DNA of 64,000 bases. Source: Synechococcus elongatus PCC 11801 (GTDB taxonomy: Bacteria; Cyanobacteriota; Cyanobacteriia; Synechococcales; Synechococcaceae). The notes under the pieces were generated by a model. That model saw only the letters and a program-made list of their open reading frames with translations. It did no database searches and was not told where the DNA came from. Location of the stretch: assembly GCF_003846445.2 (NCBI RefSeq), contig NZ_CP030139.2:496001-560000 (forward strand). Direction: 5' to 3'. Below, piece by piece: positions 37,389 through 46,793 of the stretch. The translations under genes and the position numbers were made by a program. The first letter of the stretch is position 1. Every line of letters starts with the position of its first letter.

Positions 37389-39383
37389 ATGCTGGCCTTT
37401 TGGCAACAACTGCGCGATACGCTGACCCGCTGGTGGGCAGATTTCACCCTGCAAACCAAGCTGATGGCGATCGCCACTTTGGTCGTCTCGCTGATTATGA
37501 GCGGGCTGACTTTTTGGGCTGTCAACAGCATTCAAGAGGATGCACGGCTCAATGACACGCGCTTTGGGCGCGATTTAGGTCTGTTGCTGGCTGCCAACGC
37601 GACGCCTCTCATTGCTGACGAGGATATCGCCGGGCTGACGCGCTTCTCCTATCGCTTCTATCGCAGCACCAGCAGCATTCGCTATTTGCTCTATGCCGAT
37701 ACGGAAGGCGAAATTTATCTCGGCATTCCTTTTTCGCAATCAGAAGTTCGTAACTCCCTAACGATTCAGCGCCGCATCCAGCTGCCACCCGACTATCTGC
37801 GTCAAGGCGATCGCCCCTACGTTCGGCAGCATTTGACCCCAGCAGGGCTCGTCACTGATGTGTTTGTGCCGCTGTTCCAGAACGATCGCTATCTGGGAGT
37901 GCTGGCAATCGGTACGAACCCCAGTCCAGCCGTCGTTGCTTCATCGGGCTTGACCCGTGATGTGACGATTGCGGTTTTCATCACCATTTGGGTGATGGTG
38001 ATTGTGGGTGCCGTCTTTAATGCCTTGATCATCACCCGCCCGATTCGGGAGTTGGTGGAAGGCGTTCGCAGCATTGCCTCCGGAAACTTCAAGCAACGCA
38101 TCGACCTGCCGCCCAGCGGGGAACTCGGCGAGTTAATTGCTAGCTTCAACGACATGGCAGAGCAGCTGGAAGGCTATGCCGCTCAGAATATTGATGAATT
38201 AACCTCCGAAAAAGCCAAGCTAGAGACGTTAGTTTCAACGATCGCTGATGGTGCTTTGCTGTTGGATGCGGATCTCAACTTAGTCCTTGTCAATCCGGCG
38301 GCGATTCGCATCTTTGGTTGGGAAGGGCGATCGCTCAAAGGCGATGACGTGATCGATCATTTGCCGTCACCTCTCGCCCAAGAATTGCATGATCCCCTCA
38401 AGGCGATCGCGAATGGCGATCGTGAAGCCGTTGAGTTGCGACTGACCTTGCCGGAACGCAGCAATCGGACCGTACGGATTTTGGTCAGTAATGTCTTAGA
38501 TACTGCCCGAGCCAACGTCAAAGGCATCGCAGTAACGGTTCAAGACATCACCCGCGAGGTTGAACTGAATGAAGCTAAAAGTCAGTTCATTAGCAATGTC
38601 TCCCACGAGCTGCGGACGCCCCTTTTCAATATCAAATCCTTCATCGAAACGCTGCATGATTATGGCGATGATCTGAGTGAGGAAGAGCGGCGAGAGTTTC
38701 TATCAACGGCGAATCATGAAACCGATCGCCTCACCCGTCTGGTCAACGATGTTCTTGATCTATCGCGGTTGGAATCGAATCGTCGCTACAGCTTCGAAGG
38801 TATCGATCTGGTGCAGCCAATCGAGCAAACGCTGCGGACTTATCAGCTCAATGCCCGTGAGAAAGGGATTGAACTGCGATCGGAAATTGCGTCAGACTTG
38901 CCCGCCGTTCGCGCCAACTATGATTTGCTGCTGCAGGTGTTTGCCAACCTGGTGGGTAATGCCCTGAAATTCACCGCTTCCGGTGGTTGTGTGGCGATGC
39001 GCGCCTATTTGGTGGGGCAGCCACTGCGTACAGAAGCAACCGGGCATCTCGAAATTGTTAGCTCGCTGCCGAACGTGCGGATTGAGATCAACGACACCGG
39101 CATCGGCATTGATGCTGAAGATCAAGAGGCGATTTTCGATCGCTTTTTCCGCGTGGAGAACCGTGTCCACACTCTCGAAGGAACTGGGCTGGGACTCTCG
39201 ATCGTCCGCAACATTGTTGAGAAACATCAGAGCCGCATCCATTTAATTAGTGAAGTCGGGATTGGCACTACCTTCTGGTTTGATCTACCGATTTATCAAC
39301 CCGAGGAAGCGATCGCCGTGACGCCTGACCTGAATGCGATAGCAGCAACGCCAGAAACCGAAGTCAGCGTCAGCACCGGCTAG
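37389..39383 (+). CDS. nblS: Sensor histidine kinase NblS (Hik33/DspA type)
   Basis: 664 residues from the ATG at 37389 (a TTG at 37365 is possible). Two membrane helices (~25-45 and ~195-220) flank an extracytoplasmic sensor; then HAMP (ITRPIRELVEGVRSIASGNF), PAS (~280-390), HisKA with the phospho-acceptor in FISNVSHELRTPLFN, and HATPase with NLVGNALKFT, INDTGIGID and GTGLGLSIV. The domain order and sequence match NblS/Hik33, the conserved cyanobacterial kinase for high light, nutrient and redox stress that acts with RpaB and controls phycobilisome degradation. No response regulator is adjacent, as is usual for this gene. Confidence 0.9.
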   Translation: MLAFWQQLRDTLTRWWADFTLQTKLMAIATLVVSLIMSGLTFWAVNSIQEDARLNDTRFGRDLGLLLAANATPLIADEDIAGLTRFSYRFYRSTSSIRYLLYADTEGEIYLGIPFSQSEVRNSLTIQRRIQLPPDYLRQGDRPYVRQHLTPAGLVTDVFVPLFQNDRYLGVLAIGTNPSPAVVASSGLTRDVTIAVFITIWVMVIVGAVFNALIITRPIRELVEGVRSIASGNFKQRIDLPPSGELGELIASFNDMAEQLEGYAAQNIDELTSEKAKLETLVSTIADGALLLDADLNLVLVNPAAIRIFGWEGRSLKGDDVIDHLPSPLAQELHDPLKAIANGDREAVELRLTLPERSNRTVRILVSNVLDTARANVKGIAVTVQDITREVELNEAKSQFISNVSHELRTPLFNIKSFIETLHDYGDDLSEEERREFLSTANHETDRLTRLVNDVLDLSRLESNRRYSFEGIDLVQPIEQTLRTYQLNAREKGIELRSEIASDLPAVRANYDLLLQVFANLVGNALKFTASGGCVAMRAYLVGQPLRTEATGHLEIVSSLPNVRIEINDTGIGIDAEDQEAIFDRFFRVENRVHTLEGTGLGLSIVRNIVEKHQSRIHLISEVGIGTTFWFDLPIYQPEEAIAVTPDLNAIAATPETEVSVSTG

Positions 39384-39434
39384 CTGACCGGCTTCAGCCA
39401 ATAATGGGAGAGGCCATTCAGGGACGCGACAGGC

Positions 39435-40310
39435 ATGACTCAAGTACGGATCGGCATCATTGGGGGAAGCGGCCTCTACCGCATGGAAGCCCTCAAAGAC
39501 GTGGAAGAGGTCCGGGTTGAGACTGCATTTGGCGATCCTTCTGATGCACTGATTGTCGGCAATCTAGATGGCGTTCCTGTCGCTTTTCTGGCACGCCACG
39601 GCCGTCACCACCACCTGCTACCCACCGAAGTGCCCTACCGCGCCAACATTTTGGCGATGAAGCAGTTGGGCGTGGAATACATTCTTTCGGCCTCAGCCGT
39701 TGGTTCCCTGCAAGCGGAGATCGCACCGCTCGATTTGGTCATTCCCGATCAATTTATCGATCGCACTTTTGCCCGTCCCTCCACTTTCTTTGGCGATGGC
39801 CTCGTCGGTCATGTCACCTTCGGCGATCCCTTTTGCACTGCCCTCAGCCAACTGCTAGCGGAAGCTGTCAGCCTGGCCGAGCTGCCTGAGGTCAAACTGC
39901 ACCAAGGCGGCACCTACGTCTGTATGGAAGGGCCGGCCTTTTCGACCAAGGCGGAATCGCAGCTCTACCGCAGTTGGGGTGCCCAGATTATTGGTATGAC
40001 CAATTTGACGGAAGCGAAGCTGGCACGGGAAGCCGAAATTGCCTACGCAACGCTGGCGCTGGTCACCGATTACGACTGCTGGCACCCCGATCACGACAGC
40101 GTCACGGTTGAAATGGTGGTGGCCAATCTGCACAAAAATGCTGCCAATGCTCAGAAAGTGGTGCGAACCGCTGTGGGGCTGCTCAGCGATCGCTGGCCAG
40201 AATCCGCTGCCCATGACGCGCTCCGCTATGCGCTGCTGACCCAGCAGGAGCATGTACCGGCCGAAACGCGCCAGCGCTTGGCTCCCCTCTTGGCTAAATA
40301 CTGGGGCTAG
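39435..40310 (+). CDS. mtnP: S-methyl-5'-thioadenosine phosphorylase
   Basis: 291 residues of the purine nucleoside phosphorylase family 2. It cleaves methylthioadenosine to adenine and methylthioribose-1-phosphate in methionine salvage. Motifs: [32 protein letters not shown], the family signature [13 protein letters not shown] and [29 protein letters not shown] has the Asp typical of adenosine-type substrates. Its last base is shared with the GTG start of gluQ. Confidence 0.93.
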   Translation: MTQVRIGIIGGSGLYRMEALKDVEEVRVETAFGDPSDALIVGNLDGVPVAFLARHGRHHHLLPTEVPYRANILAMKQLGVEYILSASAVGSLQAEIAPLDLVIPDQFIDRTFARPSTFFGDGLVGHVTFGDPFCTALSQLLAEAVSLAELPEVKLHQGGTYVCMEGPAFSTKAESQLYRSWGAQIIGMTNLTEAKLAREAEIAYATLALVTDYDCWHPDHDSVTVEMVVANLHKNAANAQKVVRTAVGLLSDRWPESAAHDALRYALLTQQEHVPAETRQRLAPLLAKYWG

Positions 40311-41212
40311 TGGCGATCGCTCCGCGAGGTCGGTTTGCCCCAACCCCCAGCGGCGATCTGCATCTGGGATCCTTGGTTGCAGCGGTTGGTAGTTATCTCC
40401 ATGTCCGCAGTCAAGGCGGGACTTGGCTGCTCCGCATCGATGATCTCGATGCACCTCGTGTTGTGCCTGGTGCCAGCGATCGCATTCAGCACTGTCTCGA
40501 AGCCTTTGGACTGCACTGGGATGAGACGGTCTATTTCCAGCAACCCCAGCAGGAGCATTACCAAGCAGCCTTGGAGCAGCTGGTAGCGACGGGGCGAGTC
40601 TATCGCTGTCAGTGCAGCCGTAAGCAGTTGTCTCAGTCCGCTGACTCGATCTCCGTGGATGGATCGCTGCGCTATCCGGGCTTCTGTCGCGATCGCCAGC
40701 TCTCCAGCGATGTTGAAGGGAGCGATCGCCTCAATGTTCAAGGTCTAGCGGCGATCGCCCTCGAAGATGCCTGGCAGGGTTCCTATCAGCAACATCTGGC
40801 GCAGGCTGTCGGGGACTTTATTCTGCGGCGGCGCGATCGCCTGTTTAGCTACCACCTTGCCACGGTGGTGGACGATGCAAGGCAGGGGATTACGGAAGTG
40901 ATTCGCGGCCTTGATTTGCTGGCCTCCACACCCCGCCAAATTGCCCTGCAACAGCTCCTGAATTTACCGACGCCCCACTACGGTCATCTGCCTTTAGTAG
41001 TCTGGCCGAATGGTGACAAGCTCAGTAAACAAACCAAGGCACCGGCACTGGATTTGCGCCAAGCACCGGCGTTGCTCTCCCAAGCGATCGCTCATCTGGG
41101 GCTGAAACTACCGTCAGAGCTGCAATCTGCGCCCGTCAGAGAGCAACTGGACTGGGCGATCGCCCACTTTCCAGCGCCTAGACTAAGCAAGCAGCCTGAT
41201 TTGCGCTCATGA
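40310..41212 (+). CDS. gluQ: Glutamyl-Q tRNA(Asp) synthetase
   Basis: A truncated class I glutamyl-tRNA synthetase paralogue (300 residues, no anticodon-binding domain). It attaches glutamate to queuosine in tRNA(Asp). The HIGH-like motif is in FAPTPSGDLHLGSLVAA and the KMSKS-like motif in WPNGDKLSKQTKA; the CQCSRKQL and later GFCRD cysteines form the zinc site. The GTG start overlaps the mtnP stop by one base, and DUF3593 follows with a 4-base overlap, so these are translationally coupled. Confidence 0.9.
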   Translation: MAIAPRGRFAPTPSGDLHLGSLVAAVGSYLHVRSQGGTWLLRIDDLDAPRVVPGASDRIQHCLEAFGLHWDETVYFQQPQQEHYQAALEQLVATGRVYRCQCSRKQLSQSADSISVDGSLRYPGFCRDRQLSSDVEGSDRLNVQGLAAIALEDAWQGSYQQHLAQAVGDFILRRRDRLFSYHLATVVDDARQGITEVIRGLDLLASTPRQIALQQLLNLPTPHYGHLPLVVWPNGDKLSKQTKAPALDLRQAPALLSQAIAHLGLKLPSELQSAPVREQLDWAIAHFPAPRLSKQPDLRS

Positions 41213-41511
41213 ATAAAGAGACCCTCTTTGCTCTTTCCCTCTTTCCATATCTGGGCTTTCTCTGGTTTGCAACGCGATCAGGACAATTCCCAAAGCTAGC
41301 GCTTTGGGGCTTCTATGGCACCTTGGTGTTCGTCGCAGTGACAATTCCGGCAGGCATCTATGCCCAAGTCCACTACGGCGAAAGTTTGGCCAATGTGGAC
41401 TGGCTGCATGGCAGTGCGGAAGTCTTTCTCACCCTCAGCAATATCTTGGTGGCGTTAGGCTTTCGGCAACGGCTACAGACCATGCAAGCTGAGCGCGATC
41501 GCAATCTGTAA
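41209..41511 (+). CDS. DUF3593 family membrane protein
   Basis: 100 residues with three hydrophobic segments (LFALSLFPYLGFLWF, LALWGFYGTLVFVAVTIPAG, AEVFLTLSNILVALGF). The sequence matches the DUF3593 family of cyanobacteria and plastids; function unknown. The ATG overlaps the gluQ stop (ATGA). The product is expected in the thylakoid or cytoplasmic membrane. Confidence 0.82.
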   Translation: MNKETLFALSLFPYLGFLWFATRSGQFPKLALWGFYGTLVFVAVTIPAGIYAQVHYGESLANVDWLHGSAEVFLTLSNILVALGFRQRLQTMQAERDRNL

Positions 41512-41629
41512 AGTCTTTTGAAGGCTCCTCAGCAAGCTGGCAACAATCGGAAAAGATGAGTAGCGGTTGTCGTTTTCAACGCGGAGAAGCGGCAGCTGTC
41601 ATAGCAAATTATTTTTTAGGAGTGGCCCA

Positions 41630-41884
41630 ATGCTGCCGGTTTTAGCTGCAATTCCCCAAACTGTTGCTTGGAGCCCGAAAGTGGCTCTGGTGATGATTCT
41701 GAGCAACATCGTGGCGATCGCCATTGGCAAAGCCACCATCAAGATTCAGAATGCCGGTCCGGCGCTGCCCTCGCCCCAACTCTTTGGTGGTTTTGGTCTG
41801 CCTGCAGTCCTCGCGACCGCTAGCTTCGGCCACATTCTGGGCATTGGCGTCATCCTCGGCTTGGCCAACATCGGCAACCTCTAA
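41630..41884 (+). CDS. psaK: Photosystem I reaction center subunit PsaK
   Basis: 84 residues. PsaK is a two-helix peripheral subunit of PSI near PsaA that helps excitation coupling with antenna. The N-terminus is MLPVLAAIPQTVAWSPKVAL; the polar loop includes NAGPALPSPQLFGGFGLPAV, and the second helix ends GHILGIGVILGLANIGNL. AGGAG at 41618-41622 precedes the ATG at 41630. A large 12-bp hairpin follows the gene. The 118-base leader is probably its own promoter region, light-regulated by analogy. Confidence 0.93.
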   Translation: MLPVLAAIPQTVAWSPKVALVMILSNIVAIAIGKATIKIQNAGPALPSPQLFGGFGLPAVLATASFGHILGIGVILGLANIGNL

Positions 41885-41910
41885 GCCCCCAGCCCAAATA
41901 ATTGATTTCC

Positions 41911-41954
41911 AAAGCCTAGGAGCGGTTAGGACGGCACCTCAACTCCTAGGCTTT
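41911..41954 (+). terminator. psaK terminator
   Basis: A perfect 12-bp stem AAAGCCTAGGAG (41911-41922) and CTCCTAGGCTTT (41943-41954) with a 20-base loop; only a short T-rich tail follows. It lies 26 bases after the psaK stop, so it is a likely terminator or 3' stabiliser. Confidence 0.65.
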
Positions 41955-42065
41955 GTTGATGTGAACTTTCCAGAACGAAACTTGCTCGCATTGTGCATGG
42001 AGACTGTTGTTTTAATCAGTCATGGCTGCACTCATTGAGGGCTGCAGCAGTTACCTGAAAACTAC

Positions 42066-43244
42066 CTAGAAAATGTCGGCAGGATCGGCGGCTTCTAAAC
42101 GGCGGACTGCAATCAAGCCTGAACCTAAGCACATCACCAAGGTCAGGATAAAAACAATCGAAGCGCGATCGAAGGTCATGCCGATCGGGATCATCGTGGC
42201 GCTGCGCGTGATTGCGTAAAGCCCTGTCGACAGAATGACCCCAGGAATGTAGCCGAGGGCTGCCAAGATTAGGGCTTCTTGGAAAACAACCCACAGCAGA
42301 TAGCGATCGCTGTAACCCATCGCCTTAAGCGTGGCATACTCCGCCAAGTGATCCGAAACGTCGCTGTAGAGAATCTGATAGACGATCACGCCACCGACGA
42401 TGAAGCCAATCACTGTTCCGAAGGTGAAGATAAAGCCGATCGCGGTGCTCGTCGCCCAGTAGTTGCGCTCAAATTCGACAAATTCCGGCTTACTCAGCAC
42501 CCGCACATCCGGTGGCAGCGATCGCTGTAGTTCTTGAACAAGCTGGGGAATGTTGGTACCGGGCTCAGCTCGAATTAAGCCCACGTCAATTTCATCGCGC
42601 CGCCGCTGCGGAAAGATCTGCAGGAAGTTGAGATCGCTGGTGATGATGTTGCCATCGGCCCCGAAGGTGGCTCCCATCGTGAAGAGCCCGCCAACCCGAA
42701 TCCGCCGTTCACCCACCTCGGTCACGACGGGCTGACCAGCTCGAAACTGCTGGGCTACCGGTCCAAATTCCGCTCGTGAGGTCTGGTCAAACAGCACCAC
42801 ATCCGGGATGCGGATCTCATTGAGATTTTCAGATAGTCCTTTGAGATCAAAAGCGTTCTCGTCGGGGCTAATGCCCAAGGTCAGGATCGATCGCGGCTGC
42901 CGCGTCTCAGGGTTCTTCCAGTTGACGAGGCCGATGTAGAGCGGACTGACCGACTGGACATCGGGCAAGCTCAAGGCTTGGTAAAGGCGGCGCTGCGGGA
43001 AGGGCCGCATCGAAGTCAGTGCGGTTGATTGCGGGCTGATCAACACGACATCCGCCGCGATCGCCTCATGCAGCGTGACAATGCTGTCGAACAGCCCGTC
43101 GCGAAACCCCATCTGCATGAACATCAGCAAACCGGCGAAGCTGATGCCTGCTAAAGCAACCAGTAGCCGCACACGCTGGCGAGCGAGCTGCCGCCACGCC
43201 AGGGGAATCCGGCGTGGCCAAGGCCATTTAAGACCGACCTGCAT
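42066..43244 (-). CDS. devC: DevC-type ABC transporter permease
   Basis: 392 residues: one N-terminal helix (~28-50), a large periplasmic domain (~55-270) and three C-terminal helices, the MacB/FtsX-like fold. The N-terminus RRIPLAWRQLARQRVRLLVA and the EYATLKAMGYSDRYLLWVVF motif are typical DevC. DevBCA-type exporters, usually with a TolC-like outer-membrane partner, move glycolipids or other stress-related cargo. It overlaps devB by 17 bases. No ATPase gene (devA) follows: the next gene is convergent psaK. Confidence 0.9.
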   Translation of the reverse strand: MQVGLKWPWPRRIPLAWRQLARQRVRLLVALAGISFAGLLMFMQMGFRDGLFDSIVTLHEAIAADVVLISPQSTALTSMRPFPQRRLYQALSLPDVQSVSPLYIGLVNWKNPETRQPRSILTLGISPDENAFDLKGLSENLNEIRIPDVVLFDQTSRAEFGPVAQQFRAGQPVVTEVGERRIRVGGLFTMGATFGADGNIITSDLNFLQIFPQRRRDEIDVGLIRAEPGTNIPQLVQELQRSLPPDVRVLSKPEFVEFERNYWATSTAIGFIFTFGTVIGFIVGGVIVYQILYSDVSDHLAEYATLKAMGYSDRYLLWVVFQEALILAALGYIPGVILSTGLYAITRSATMIPIGMTFDRASIVFILTLVMCLGSGLIAVRRLEAADPADIF

Positions 43245-44328
43245 CGATTCGCACCAGTACTTGAAGGTTGGTTAGTTGCGAGACGCGTTGGCGATCGCTC
43301 GGGTCGAGATCAATCCGCACCTCCACCACCCGCGAGTCAATATCGGAGGCTGGGTCGGTGCTAAACACGCCTTTCTTGTCGATCTTGCCGCCGATCAAGG
43401 CAACCCGACCCTTGAGGCTGCCACTGAAACCGCCATGCTCACTCGTAATCGTGACGGGCTGCCCAACTTGGATCCGCCCCACATCCGTCTCGTACACCTC
43501 AGCAATCACTTGCATGCGATCGGTGCGGGCCAGTTCAATGACCCCATCATCGCTGCCACTTTCGCCAGGACGGCTATTGACCCGCAGCACTTGACCTGCA
43601 AACGGTGCACGAATGACTGTATTGGCCAGTTTGGCTGCCGCTTCTTGGGCCTGGGCTTGGGCTTGAGCAAGTCGAGCCTGAGCCAGTTGCACTTGCTCGG
43701 GCTGCGCTTCAGCCAGACTATCGAGGGTGCTGCGAGCTACGGCGAGTTCACCGCGCAAGCGTTCGACCTCAAGGCGCTTGCTATCGAGAGCAGTGGCCGC
43801 GATCGCCCCACTCTGGAAGAGGGCCTGGTTGCGGTCATATTCCCGCTGCGCGATCGCCAGTTCCGCCTGAATCCGATTGATTTGCTGTTGCTGAGTTTGG
43901 CGTTCGGTGGACTTGGCACCGGCCAAAATCCGGTTGAGATCCGCTTGAGCAACTGCCACAGCACTGTTAGCCGCAGCAGCGGCTGCTGCCAGTTCTGGTT
44001 GGTTATCGAGAACTGCCAAAATTTGACCCGCCTCGACGCGATCGCCCTCTTCGACTCGTAGTTCAGCAATTCGAGCCTGACTAAAGCCCGACTGAGGAGC
44101 TGTCAGTTTTGCCACTCGGCCCTCGGGCTCTAAACGGCCCAAAGCACCTACATAGCGATCGGTTTGCGTCTGAACGACTGGAGCAGGTTCTGGCGGTGCA
44201 GCACTGCGACTGCGCAAAAAGACCACGCTGCCGATCACGAGAATCCCTATCCCACCGTAGATCAGCCAGCGTTGGCGGTTGCCTGGGATGACCGGCTTCA
44301 AAGTTGCCGGACTGCGCGTTTCAACCAT
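43228..44328 (-). CDS. devB: DevB-type periplasmic adaptor (HlyD family)
   Basis: 366 residues from the ATG at 44328 (a GTG at 44340 is in frame). One N-terminal helix (WLIYGGIGILVIGSVVFLRS), a lipoyl-like half (LRVEEGDRVEAGQILAVLDN), a long Ala/Gln-rich coiled coil (~90-230) and the second lipoyl half with VIRAPFAGQVLRVNSRPGES, then a beta-barrel. It is the membrane-fusion partner of DevC, and the two overlap. Together they would connect an inner-membrane pump to an outer-membrane channel. Confidence 0.9.
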   Translation of the reverse strand: MVETRSPATLKPVIPGNRQRWLIYGGIGILVIGSVVFLRSRSAAPPEPAPVVQTQTDRYVGALGRLEPEGRVAKLTAPQSGFSQARIAELRVEEGDRVEAGQILAVLDNQPELAAAAAAANSAVAVAQADLNRILAGAKSTERQTQQQQINRIQAELAIAQREYDRNQALFQSGAIAATALDSKRLEVERLRGELAVARSTLDSLAEAQPEQVQLAQARLAQAQAQAQEAAAKLANTVIRAPFAGQVLRVNSRPGESGSDDGVIELARTDRMQVIAEVYETDVGRIQVGQPVTITSEHGGFSGSLKGRVALIGGKIDKKGVFSTDPASDIDSRVVEVRIDLDPSDRQRVSQLTNLQVLVRIDAGRS

Positions 44329-44424
44329 GGCAGCAGTCACAAAAAGATGCTCTTATTTTGCCAAGAATTATTACGCAGCGTAACGGCAGTGATTCTGACC
44401 AGCTCAGATGCCAGCGCGATCGCC

Positions 44425-45171
44425 TCAAACGGTTGGTAAATCAAAGAGCATGGTGGTCATGTAGCGCTCGGCCCAGTCTTCGCCAAAGGCTTTTTCAAGG
44501 ACACGACGGGTTTTGTCATTGCGACGCTGCTGTTCGCAGTAGTAGCGTTGCCGCTCAAGCACCGTGGCGATCGCCTCTGGATCGGTCAAGGCTGGAGCTG
44601 CTGCTGCCTGCTGACAATGAACCTGCAAGAAACCCAAGGCGCGATCGCGGAAGGCGGCTTCTTCCTCGACAGTTCCCGGTCGGATAAATAGGCAGAAGGA
44701 CGAAAAGATGTCTCCCCAAGTGGGCAACTCGCGCACGCCTTGGAAGGTTGGGTTCGGTAGTGCCGTCAAACCTGTGACGTAATCATCGGCAAGTTCTTGG
44801 GTGATCGTGGTCGGTGAGAGATCGACGATCGCGGCACTGATTTGACCCCGCCCGCCGACGAGATCTGCACCAAACATCGGTAGATCAAAGGTTGTGCGAG
44901 GAAACAGAACGCAGTGGAGGATATCGAGGTTATTGCCAACCCGTGCGAGTTCTAGGTGCAGCTTGCGAAATTCTCGACTTTGGTAACAGCGATTTTCAAT
45001 CTGGAGTCGTTCTCCCTCCAGCTTGCCTTCGATGTAGCCCAGGTCAGCAGGCATCGCCTCGTAGGGTTCTAAGTCCAGCCACTGTTGCCAAGTTGCTTCG
45101 ATGCCCGTGGCCAGATCCCGAATCAGAGGATGCAGTTGATCTTTAAGGCCGACTTGCGTGCTGGAGGACAT
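44425..45171 (-). CDS. pcyA: Phycocyanobilin:ferredoxin oxidoreductase
   Basis: 248 residues of the ferredoxin-dependent bilin reductase family, which reduce biliverdin to phycocyanobilin, the chromophore of phycobilisomes and phytochromes. Conserved segments: LGYIEGKLEGERLQIENRCY, NLDILHCVLFPRTTFDLPMF with the catalytic His, GADLVGGRGQ with the catalytic Asp, and LPTWGDIFSSFCLFIRPG. The ATG at 45171 has GGAG close upstream; the frame extends to 45231 but without a family-like N-terminus. It is divergent from the M16 gene. Confidence 0.93.
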   Translation of the reverse strand: MSSSTQVGLKDQLHPLIRDLATGIEATWQQWLDLEPYEAMPADLGYIEGKLEGERLQIENRCYQSREFRKLHLELARVGNNLDILHCVLFPRTTFDLPMFGADLVGGRGQISAAIVDLSPTTITQELADDYVTGLTALPNPTFQGVRELPTWGDIFSSFCLFIRPGTVEEEAAFRDRALGFLQVHCQQAAAAPALTDPEAIATVLERQRYYCEQQRRNDKTRRVLEKAFGEDWAERYMTTMLFDLPTV

Positions 45172-45342
45172 CGCCAACGCTGAAAAACGCCTGTTGCCTA
45201 CTCTAAATTCTTGGCTGTCCGTGGCTGGCAAGCGTGCAGGTTATCGTAACAAAAGGGTTTGGTACTCCCACACCCTGCTTGGCTCTCCTGTAGAGTCTGT
45301 TCCTTTCGCTGCCATGGTGGCGACTCGCTCAGGATAATTCTC

Positions 45343-46608
45343 TTGCCTGCTCTACTGACCTCCCAGTGCCATCGCAGTCAGTTAGCCAATGGCATCGTGC
45401 TGTTGGTCTACGAAAATCCTGCAGCCAATATTGTGGCGGGGCGGCTATTTCTCCGGCAAGGCAGTAGCAGCGAGCCACCAGAACAAGCGGGTTTGCTGGC
45501 ATTACTCTCAGCACTGCTGACGAAGGGCAGCCGCGATCGCAGTGCCCATGACATTGCCGATTTTGTTGAATCCAGCGGTGCGAGCCTCGGCACGGATGTC
45601 GCCAACGACTACTTCTTGGTTAGTCTCAAGAGTGTGACTGCCGATTTTCCTGCATTGCTGACCCTAGCGGCAGAACTGCTGCGTTATCCCAGCCTGCCGG
45701 AAGCAGAATTCGCCCTAGAACAACGCCTCGCTCTCGAAGCTCTCCGTAGTCAGCGGGAGCAACCTTTTAATCTGGCCTACGACCAACTGCGGCAGAGTCT
45801 CTACGGTCAGCATCCCTACGCCCTCGATAGCTTGGGCACCGAAGCTACCCTCAGTGCTCTCAGTCGCGATCGCCTGCAAGAGGCGCATCAGCACTATTTC
45901 CGCCCCGATCAACTAGTGATCAGTGTGGCGGGTCAGATCACACCGGACGAAGCTTTGGCTTGGGTGGAAGCGGTGTTTGGCGATTGGCAAAACCCTCTAG
46001 ATCCGGCTCCAGTTGCCTTACTGCCCGAGCGGAGTCAACCGATCGATCGTGTCAGCCAAGGTCGGCAGATGCAGCAGCTCATTCTAATGCTGGGCTATGC
46101 CACCGTTGATGTGCAATCGCCCGACTACACAGCGCTCAAGTTACTCGCTGCTTATCTGGGTAATGGCATGTCCAGTCGCCTGTTTGTGGAGTTGCGCGAA
46201 AAGCAAAGCCTTGCCTACGAGGTTTCTGCTGTATTTCCGACACGTCTCGGGCCAGCACCGTTTATTGCCTATCTGGGGACCGCCCTCGAAAATGGACCGC
46301 GCGCCTTGGCATCCCTTCGATCTGAACTCGATCGCCTCTCTGAGGAATCCCTCAACCCCGAAGAAGTGGCCGTAACGCAACGCAAAGTCTTGGGACAGTA
46401 TGCCCTGAGTAAGCAGAGCAATGCCCAGATTGCTCAGCTCTACGGTTGGTACGAAACCCTCGGCTTGGGCATTGAATTTGATCAGCAGTTCCCTGAAGCG
46501 ATCGCCGCAGTGCAATCAACTGACTTGCAGCGCGTTGCACAAACGTGGCTTCAGCAAGGCTGCCTTTCCTTGGTCGGCCCCGAAGCAGCGATCGCCGATT
46601 TGAGCTAG
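45343..46608 (+). CDS. M16-family peptidase homologue lacking the zinc motif
   Basis: 421 residues from a TTG at 45343, with AGGA 9-12 bases upstream; the frame opens further upstream but that part is not family-like. The M16 fold is clear: LANGIVLLVYENPAANIVAG, LFLRQGSSSEPPEQAGLLAL, YFRPDQLVISVAGQI and VFPTRLGPAPF. At the place of the zinc HxxEH motif (normally before the KGT/KGS) there is LLALLSALLTKGS, with no His or Glu. It is therefore probably the non-catalytic partner of an M16 pair, or a pseudoenzyme. No second M16 gene is next to it. Confidence 0.82.
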   Translation: MPALLTSQCHRSQLANGIVLLVYENPAANIVAGRLFLRQGSSSEPPEQAGLLALLSALLTKGSRDRSAHDIADFVESSGASLGTDVANDYFLVSLKSVTADFPALLTLAAELLRYPSLPEAEFALEQRLALEALRSQREQPFNLAYDQLRQSLYGQHPYALDSLGTEATLSALSRDRLQEAHQHYFRPDQLVISVAGQITPDEALAWVEAVFGDWQNPLDPAPVALLPERSQPIDRVSQGRQMQQLILMLGYATVDVQSPDYTALKLLAAYLGNGMSSRLFVELREKQSLAYEVSAVFPTRLGPAPFIAYLGTALENGPRALASLRSELDRLSEESLNPEEVAVTQRKVLGQYALSKQSNAQIAQLYGWYETLGLGIEFDQQFPEAIAAVQSTDLQRVAQTWLQQGCLSLVGPEAAIADLS

Positions 46609-46793
46609 CCATTCATGCTGACCCAGTTCCGCTGATCGACGTGATCCGCGATCGATTCCACTGAATCACGCCAGCTGTCCCGGGTACCTGTGTGCTGGGA
46701 GGAATGCCTGTGGAAGCGAGCCGCAAAGGATAAGCTCAAGAAGAACAGGACTGATCTCCCGTTCGGACTCAGTCAAAGCGCAATTGCAAAGCC

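Noticed and set aside
43276-44061. 261-codon plus-strand frame opposite devB
   Set aside because: Antisense to a well-supported HlyD-family gene; product has no family features.
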